This document shows positions 56,581 to 64,000 of a stretch of 64,000 nucleotides of DNA, one piece after another. The notes under the pieces were generated by a model, which saw only the letters and a program-made list of their open reading frames with translations, was not told the DNA's origin and searched no databases. Position 1 is the first letter of the stretch, and each line of letters starts with the position of its first letter. The position numbers were made by a program, and so were the translations under genes. Source of the stretch: Siderastrea siderea. Its lineage: Eukaryota > Cnidaria > Anthozoa > Scleractinia > Rhizangiidae. Where the stretch lies: the NCBI GenBank assembly GCA_964030785.1, contig OZ034969.1, positions 33,188,101-33,252,100 of the forward strand, in the 5' to 3' direction.

Positions 56581-57010
56581 TACTTGGGTTGATTAATTAC
56601 ATGAAAAAAATTAAAACTGAAATTATCGATCGGCTTGTATGGAATACTCTCTTCACTCTTTCCAAAAGAGGATGACAGGATATCTTAAGCGTTCACGGAT
56701 TTAAACGCAGCTTTTTCAACATTCTGCCACTATTCACCTCTAAATTGAAGTTGTGGGTGTTTGCCATTTACCAAACTTTCCCAAAAATTCTGGTCAGAAA
56801 AAAATGGAACATGTCTTTTTGGGTTGTTCTAGTGGAAAATTTCCGTGACAAACGGAAGTTCTAAAGCTAATGTAGTCTTGTTTTCCCGACTGGGATGTTC
56901 CAAACGGAAATCAGTGTTCCACTTATTCATGTTTCTTCTCTAATACCAGTTCCTCTTCTTTGACAGCATTGGAGCGATTTCACAAACCGCGGTTCTTATA
57001 TGCTAATAAG
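56581..57010. repeat. Right end of duplicated block B
   Basis: Collinear with about 19690-20125, including CAACATTCTGCCACTATTC. Homology ends near 57010. No gene. Confidence 0.65.
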
Positions 57011-57034
57011 AATCATTTTAATGATTCTTATTAG
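57003..57034. repeat. Near-perfect palindrome at the block B edge
   Basis: CTAATAAGAATCATT and its exact complement are separated by two T. It lies at the point where A/B homology ends. Confidence 0.75.
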
Positions 57035-59285
57035 TTAAAACCTAATGTAAAGAACAATAAAGAAAGCACGCACCAAAGTTAAACAGTTGTTTCAAATTTT
57101 AAATTGTGCACATGCTGGTTTGTGATAGGCCACTTAAGGCATGGTTTAGACCTTATTTGCCTAAAATCTACCCAAATGTCATAACTCTGCGGGAATTTGC
57201 CAGAAAAACTCTCAAACTTGGCAGCTGTGGAAAACCTGATGACCCTAACTCAGTTTTGGCTTCAAGTGTCAATCATTTGGGTCACTTGACCAGTAAAGGC
57301 TTAACAACGGTTAAAATTTTCAGAGTGAAATGGGAATATAAAATAAATAGAATTAAATCTTTTCGGATGTCGTTCTTTTACATGCTAAGGGTTCATCATA
57401 AAGTAGCCTTTTAAACGTGCCTATACTAAGTAGGAATCCTGAAAATGATGAAAATAGGTCACATGACTTAATTAATGCTTTAATAATTTCTTATATAAAT
57501 AAAAGAGACCACCTCACAAGGCGAATTCATTATAAGCTCTTAGGATGTAAAAGAATGACACCCCAAAAGATTTAATTTTGTTTCATTTCATATTCCCTAT
57601 TTTACTCTAAAGATTTTAACCGTTAATCATCCTTCGCTGGTCACATGACACAAGCGTTAGGCACTTAAGGCCGCGGGTGACATGCTGCTCATGAATAAAT
57701 TTGTAAGGGAAAATTTGGGGGGAAGGTCTTACGTCAAAAAACTTTACATCTTGAACGTTTGGGAGCCGATTCCGCTGAAACTTAACAGAGAGCTTCGGGA
57801 ATGGTAGAAGTGCAACAAGGTTGTTTTTGATTTGATAGATTGCGCTTCTTTGCGATGCTCTGAGCTGCAAAAGTTAAGATTTTGTAAAACGCGACTCCAT
57901 GTCCAAGTTTTCTCCCCGTGGAGAAAACAACACTTCTTGAATTTACCACTCATAGATCAGTTAAAACCCCTATTGTGTCACAACAGAAGCTGATTATGGG
58001 ATTTCGAGTTCCATTAAAAGTTGTAAGCTTTTAAATGAGTAAAATCGGCCTTGTTTAAATTTGAAGCCTTCAATGTTCTGTTAAAAAGCGTGTTTGAAAA
58101 AACTGCTTCTGTTGTGACACTCTACAATACACCTACTTTATCTGTTTATTGTGTCAGTTCAGGAAATTCTATATCCCCGCTGCATTCTTGGACACAAAAT
58201 TGGTGGTTTTAGGGCTTCCGAAGGCGTAACGAATAAACACGTATGTTTAAGGAAAGATTATGCTAATTATGGAAATTAAATTTTAGCAGGTATTGTTCAC
58301 TGTCCAGAAAAGAACAATGCGTTGCAATTTAGAGACCGCAAATATTTGGATTGAAGAATATGTGTTTTTGAAGCTCTACATGTATATTATGTTTTGTTTT
58401 GTTGGAAACTTCGAAAAATGTCAAGGTGAAAAAATCCGGACTTCGACAGTATTGTTTAATTGAAAATGCTTAAAAGTCACAAGATATCCGCAGCACACGA
58501 TTTAACGCACGTGCAATTACTGATTCAGAAACTGGAAGTTTTACTGAAGGCCTATTCATGAATATTTCGCGTCATGTCGCCACCATTCGTCGCACTTCGT
58601 GCATACGCTTTAAATAAATGAATACTGATGACTTAGTTTCTCACGCGCGGCCTTAAGGCTAAACACTGCGTTAAGGCCATCAAGTTATAAATGGGTGCCA
58701 AGTTTGGCAGCTTTTCAACAAATGTCCCCAAAGTTATGATCAGTTGAGTAGATTTTATGCAAATTAGGCTCTAACCATGCCTTAAGTGGTCTGAACGTTT
58801 TGTAGGGACAACAGACGGCTGCGATTGGCCTGCACTGAAATTTCCGACCCAAATTCCCAGAATTTTTTCTAAATGAAAAAGCCCTTGTGAGGTGCCCTAT
58901 TTCAGGTCCTTGTTGTTTTAAATAGGTCACGTCATAGGGATTTTAAAACTGGGCTGAAAACCTATCGTACAACAAATGCTCCTAGAATACCAAGAGAAAG
59001 AAGATATCAAGTGATTTTATCAAAGGCAAAACAGACAATAACCAATTTTTAGCATTTTTTCCAAGACAAAGAAGAACTTGAAGTTTGTTAGGTTGCAATC
59101 CGTTTCCTTTTTAGCCATCTGCAACCAGACATTCTTCTTTAAAGCTTCAATTAGAGTAATTTGAAACAAAACTGGACCATTATTTAGGGTTTTCCTTATA
59201 TAACGAGCGAAGTCTGGAAAGAGTACCAAACCGGTCAGGGGTAGGGGTTTAGTTGGTTACTCTGCCCAGTTTTGAATAAGTTCAA
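57035..59285. other. Gene-free stretch with an internal inverted repeat
   Basis: Arms at about 57120-57240 and 58695-58805 are reverse complements with substitutions (both contain CACTTAAGGCATGGTT). GGCCTTAAGG- and GGCCGCG-type motifs occur near 57665 and 58650. Open frames at 57106 (+) and 58715 (-) are the two arms read in opposite senses, so their protein similarity reflects the repeat and not a gene. The element borders are not clear. Confidence 0.5.
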
Positions 59286-60775
59286 AGAACTGCAGCATGG
59301 CTGGAAATGGACTTTCATGTGGTACACGTTTCAGTTAATTCTAATTTCTTCGTGGATAAATTTCGGTATAATTAAATTTGATTTCAAATTTTGTCCATTT
59401 AATGAAATATTGGGACTTCATTAGATGGCGAAGTTACGTGTCGCTCCATTTGGAATTTGCTCAAAATATTGACTTAACATACTCAGTTGTGATAGCACGC
59501 GTCATGCCCGATTATAAGATAGGACTGACAACGACGGACAACGTGAATGGGTCTAGCCAAGCCTTGTTCTGGGAGTTGTCTAGGCAACGCAAATCTCACG
59601 CTACACTTACCCCTTATTTGAAGACATTTTGAATTATTCATGTTGTAACTTATTGCCACATAATTTTTCTTTTGTCATGAAACGTGAACAACACTAAGGA
59701 GATAAAAACAATGTTTACAGCAACCAGATCAATTTAGTTTTGCTTACGAAGGAGTTTAAATTGAATTGGTAATCGTGCGCCATTTGTTGTTTAGCAAATT
59801 CCCCTCTACAAGCGTGGGTTCAAGTTACTTCTACTTGTAAAAAAGGAAAACCAAAGATAACATAGTGCTTTTTCCGCTCTACTAATATGTAATAAGTATT
59901 TTGAGAATTTCCTTAATCACGCACTCAAGACTCGATACGTGACTGGTTTCCATAGTGTTCTTTAAGTAAAAATATTATCAGTCATTTTGTGAGCAGGTGC
60001 CTGATTTTTGAACTTTCTAAGCCTGTTTGGACTTGTAAAATGCACATAAAGAGACCTCGTGAATGATATTGGTATTTATCAATATAGCTTCAGGCGATAA
60101 GGTAGTCATAAACATGCGACGCTCAACAGAGTGGTGATTAATAGGTTTCGCAAAACATTTTCCATACCCTGCAGAGATAATTAAGCATTTTGCTATAGAA
60201 ATCGCCATGAGCTAAAAAAAAAAACGTTTCTCAAATGCGCCATGAGAGGAGAGAGGATCAGATTAAACATTAATGACTGGGGGGAAGAGCTTCGCTGAGT
60301 CATTTCACTGGCTATAAATTATGTATCCAAAACTCCAAATTACGTTGTTTATGCTGTGTCTCCTCTTATCCCTATCGCGTAATGGCAGAAAAATAAGTAT
60401 TCCATGAATAAAAAAAAGTCTATTTTGGACGAAACATCCACATCTTCAGTCTCTCTCAAAGTGGAAACATCGAAAGTAAGGAGGTAAGCCCACGTCACGC
60501 CAGAAATGATAACCGAATTTTCTTTTTTCATGGAATTAAATCAACATGAGTTATTTAGTCTTTAAATTACGACATGGTCTTTACAATGGTGTACGATGAA
60601 TGATGTTTGAAATAGTCATAATAGATTTCTCCATTTATACCTTAATTCTCATTGGATTTATTTAGGCCATATAAGTAAACACTCGAATCATCTTGTGCAG
60701 TTCCTGATATCTACTACTGATCGGCTAATTAGTAAATTTAAGCCTAGTTGATAACAAGTAACATTTTTAAGAGGC
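59286..60775. repeat. Spacer module, partial copy C
   Basis: Collinear with 6745-7212 plus 8354-9350 of block A and 47460-48728 of block B. It lacks the foldback element (empty TTAA at 59756-59759) and retains the part deleted in block B. It is flanked by unrelated sequence on both sides, and no type I or II gene accompanies it in the window. Confidence 0.75.
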
Positions 60776-60957
60776 TCTGACTAAAAATATCGAGAATCGG
60801 TGGACAAGCTCAAACAATCGAAAATCCTGATAACTTGCCAGAAGAACACTTTTGGGGAGCTATCTTCGAAAATATTACATAAACCTTCTGGAATTCTATT
60901 GTTTTCGAGAAATTGGGAAAAAACGGTTTTCCTTAATTAATTATGCAAAAATCAGGT
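60776..60957. other. Short spacer
   Basis: No feature recognised between the end of copy C and the next element. Confidence 0.4.
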
Positions 60958-62553
60958 TTAAGGACGGTGGCCCCTATTGCTAGCGCGCACATTTTCTGCG
61001 CATCGCGCGTTCGTCCCGCGCGATCGCGCGATTCCTGTATGTGCAGTCAGGTGCGAAAAATTTTAGGTGTCAGTGAGTTGTTGTTTTTGTATTTCGCTTC
61101 CGCTGTGGGAGTGTTGACCCGCAAATGGGGAACGTGAAACCAAAACGAAGTGGTAGATTTGTGAAAAAATCCGGGCCGTCGAAGCGCAAGCGCTTGCACG
61201 ACGAAAAACAAACATCGACACTGGCTCCCGACAACAAGTGAAATAAGGAAAGTAGCGCGGGAGGGACGAAGTTGATTTGTCGAGAGGGTCGACGAATTGT
61301 AGAACTCGGCGTGTTCGCTGAACAGATTTGTTTTTCAGAGGATATCTGGAAAGCGACCATCTGAAAAGACCACGCGAACATCAACCTTTCGGTTAAATTC
61401 TCAAGCACTTCGCTTCCACTCCCACGGTATTGCAAATTACGTATTTGATAGTGGATTTAAAATTATAAGAATTGTTTAATTGAGGGAATTCCTACGTTGA
61501 AAACAATATTCTAAAGTGAATGATCGAATATAGAATTGTTTTGGAGTAATTTTTTTAACCTTTCGAACAAAATAATACAGCAACTGATTGTGAGTTAAAA
61601 CTCTTTGCCGAATATTAAATACTTCGCAGGCGAAAAACTTGTGCCATTTTCCCCCCATAATTTATATGCGTTTGGAAGCTTCCGAAAACCTTTTTTGGGT
61701 AATTTTTGCCAGTAAACTGACAGATTACGAAGCAATACTATTTATTTTAGCAAAGTTGTTTGATAGTCGACAGAACTAAGCAGCCAGCGGGATACATGCG
61801 AATCAGTAAGAAATTCGTTTTTACATCTACAAGTCTGTCAAGTCGCTACCGGCAGCAAGTTAAAATGGCATTATTAGAGCAACTGTAGTTTCACGAGTAC
61901 TCCCCTTGAACTTAATTAGCTTTCCAAAGAATGCTGCAAGAAGAACTACCGGTGAAAGTTGTGCTGAAGTCTTCTTTTTGAAGAAAAATAGGTCAAATTC
62001 ACTGTTTCCTCAGCGGTCCGCTTTCTGTTTCTGGAAAACATGTGCGTGAGTTAGGAAAAAGTGAAGTTAGCTTTTAAAAATGCACGGTTACCCCTAGTTT
62101 TTATGTAATCTATCAAAAGCAGGACAACTGTTAGGTATTGTAAAATATTTTTTTTCAGAGGAAAAACCGCCTGTCAAAAGTTATTTTACAAGATGTTGCA
62201 ATCTACTAGGTCAAATAATGGGCCCAAGGAGCGGAAATTCGCATATGGAATTCCGCAGCATGTTGAGAATTGTATCTGTTGTTATTCATTACAAAGCCCC
62301 TATTAGTTTAGACATCTTCACCTCCTATTTAAGTTAAATAATGGCTATCTTTTATTTTAAAAAAGAATTTTCCCAATTTAAAAAAAATGTTCAATCAGCA
62401 CTTTCTTACCATATTTGGACCTAATTATCTCTGCAAAATGCACGGTGACCCTCCATTTTCTGTTTGGATTTTAACAGCCCTAGGTACGAGTAACAAATCC
62501 CACATGGAGACAAATAAGAAAAATTACCTTCCTATTAGGGCCACCGTCCTTAA
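60958..62553. mobile_element. TTAA-flanked 1.6-kb inverted-repeat element
   Basis: TTAA at 60958-60961 and 62550-62553 encloses the ends GGACGGTGGCCCCTATTG and CCTATTAGGGCCACCGTCC. Shared with the element at 24219 are TTCTGCGCATC near the left end and GCACGGTGACCC near the right end. This points to one family in long and short forms. It contains a degenerate ORF at 61125-61361. Confidence 0.8.
61125..61364 (+). pseudogene. Degenerate ORF inside the TTAA element
   Basis: ATG at 61125 opens a frame encoding MGNVKPKRSGRFVKKSGPSK and a basic KRKRLHDEK, with a stop at 61239. The same frame continues with CREGRRIVELGVFAEQIC to a second stop at 61362. The GRRIVELGVxAEQ pattern recalls proteins with a Mutator-like transposase-associated domain seen in many cnidarian repeats, but this is from memory and weak. 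Two in-frame stops and no downstream catalytic region make it non-functional. Confidence 0.35.
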
Positions 62554-64000
62554 AATTAAACAAATTGAATGCGCTCGCTTGTAAACAACTTGCAAAGCCA
62601 GAAAACAATTTTAATTTTTAATGATAGCAATACTCTTCTACTTTCTATCAATGGGAATTGCATGGAGTTTTGCTTTATTTATATGGTTTGGTGGTTCTTT
62701 GAAACAAAGCCATTTTGCGCACTTCGGAAAAAGGCAAAAATTGGTAAACTTTAGAGGCTTAAAATGGGTCTTGGTATGTCTAATATCGACTTGAAATAAA
62801 CACCGTGATAAAGTTTGGCCCTACTTCTATTATGATATGAAATAAAAAATCTGGGCAATCCAGGCTCGCGTTGACAAAAACAGAAATTCGCGAACCAGTG
62901 TTGCCAAAATTTGCATACTTTGGATAATAGAAAAAAAACTGTAATGGAAGGACGACTTGAAATATAACAAATCGTTTACCGTAACTATTTTCGGATGGTC
63001 TTTCTACTAGATGATGCATTCGCTGATATCTTCATTTATCTTTCTGAAGAACTACCGAACAAATTTGGAAAATTGTTGGTGAAACTAGAGTGCAGTGGGT
63101 TATCATATTTTGTCAGATGTGTATACTCTGCAACACCAGTTTTTCTGGGGGAAAATACCAATGTTCTCGAAAATCCAAACGGTTTCTTATACAAATCATT
63201 AATTAAAAGCTGACGTACGCGTATAAACTGAGAGCTCAGCCGGGCTGTGTAAAGTAGGGAACACAAAAGTATGACTCAAAATAATCCAGTCACGCAACCG
63301 ATCACTGCACGTTCATGCAAACGTGAAAATATTCTTCAATGAAAATCTTTTCCTCCTAAACCGTGAAAGAGTTCTCAGCGATCTTGCAAAGTAAAACCAA
63401 ACAAACTGTGTATTGATATCTCTTAGATATACAGCAGCATTTAGAACTCGTAAATACCGATCCCGTTACCAGAACCTCCGCGGATTGCGTTTTTTTAAAC
63501 ATATTTATCCAAGTGTAATAATATTGATAGGAACAGCACAATTTTTGACAAATACGTATAAATCATAATAATAATGATGCACTTTTGCTTCCTGGCCAAA
63601 ATAGTGTCATTTCAAAAAGTCGCCCAAAATCTTAGTAGCCGTTTGAAAAGAGCGATCGAGTCACGTACACAACAATATACTATTTCGCAGTTTTCTTCTC
63701 TAGAAGAGAAAGGTGTCATATCTGTCGTATGTATACGAAACTAATTCTAGACTTGCCTGTCGCAATTTTCGTCCCAGTAGAATATCAGCTGCACATGACA
63801 GTATGCCCCAAACACAGGGATGCGTACGGTATTCGCTGGAGAACTAGCCATGCATAAAACAGCGGCCAATGTAGGAGACCGCATTTAAAAACTGCCATAA
63901 GTAGAATGACAAATTGACAAAAAAGGTTCACGTGACACCGGTCACGCAACAGCTTGCGTAGAACTTTTAAAACTTCTTCTCCTTCTCTTTAGTTTTACGT
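62554..64000. other. Right end of window, nothing recognised
   Basis: AT-rich. Open frames of 60-79 codons occur on both strands, overlapping each other, with no recognisable family, start context or repeat relationship. I see no supported feature here. Confidence 0.4.

Noticed and set aside
57106..58930. Two protein-like frames sharing RPLKAW on opposite strands, as a small gene family
   Set aside because: They are the two arms of one inverted repeat read in opposite directions.

Overview
The window looks like nuclear DNA of a cnidarian, most likely a stony coral. The grounds are AT-rich spacers, very high repeat density, single-exon genes with eukaryotic start contexts and AATAAA signals, and a repeat mix (L2/CR1-type LINEs, Penelope-like elements, tRNA-derived SINEs, many short inverted-repeat elements) typical of coral genomes. 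There are no operons, no rRNA and no credible functional tRNA. The species cannot be fixed from the sequence.

The host genes form a tandem array of intronless genes for seven-helix membrane proteins resembling the C-terminal membrane domain of vertebrate proline-rich transmembrane proteins 3 and 4 (PRRT3/PRRT4). All are on the + strand. Four are open: 1329-2288 (type I), 12829-13833 (type II), 37857-38825 (type I) and 52096-53088 (type II). A fifth (26049-26957, type III) is open but starts with GTG where an ATG is expected. Two are broken: 43770-44729 (type I, two nonsense codons) and about 33651-34165 (5'-truncated, frameshifted).

Most of the array is explained by segmental duplication of a type I - spacer - type II module. 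Block A (1 to about 20130) is paralogous to block B (42303 to about 57010). Block C (59290-60775) is a partial third copy of the spacer. A diverged copy of the spacer lies behind the 37857 gene (about 40195-41075). Coding parts are better conserved than spacers, which suggests purifying selection on the open genes.

Between and inside these blocks sit later insertions, many of which can be checked against the empty site in the paralogous block. They include an uninterrupted 1178-codon LINE (15747-19500), a degenerate L2-like LINE inside a tandem repeat (21652-24012), and three Penelope-type relics (about 4410-6240; 20350-21260, internally inverted; 54455-56568). There is also a tRNA-derived SINE whose tail resembles the nearby LINE, and at least seven inverted-repeat elements flanked by TTAA or a TTAA-like site. 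Two places carry hammerhead-ribozyme-like sequence (12103-12239 on the minus strand; about 56405-56450 on the plus strand). From 62554 to the end nothing recognisable is seen.
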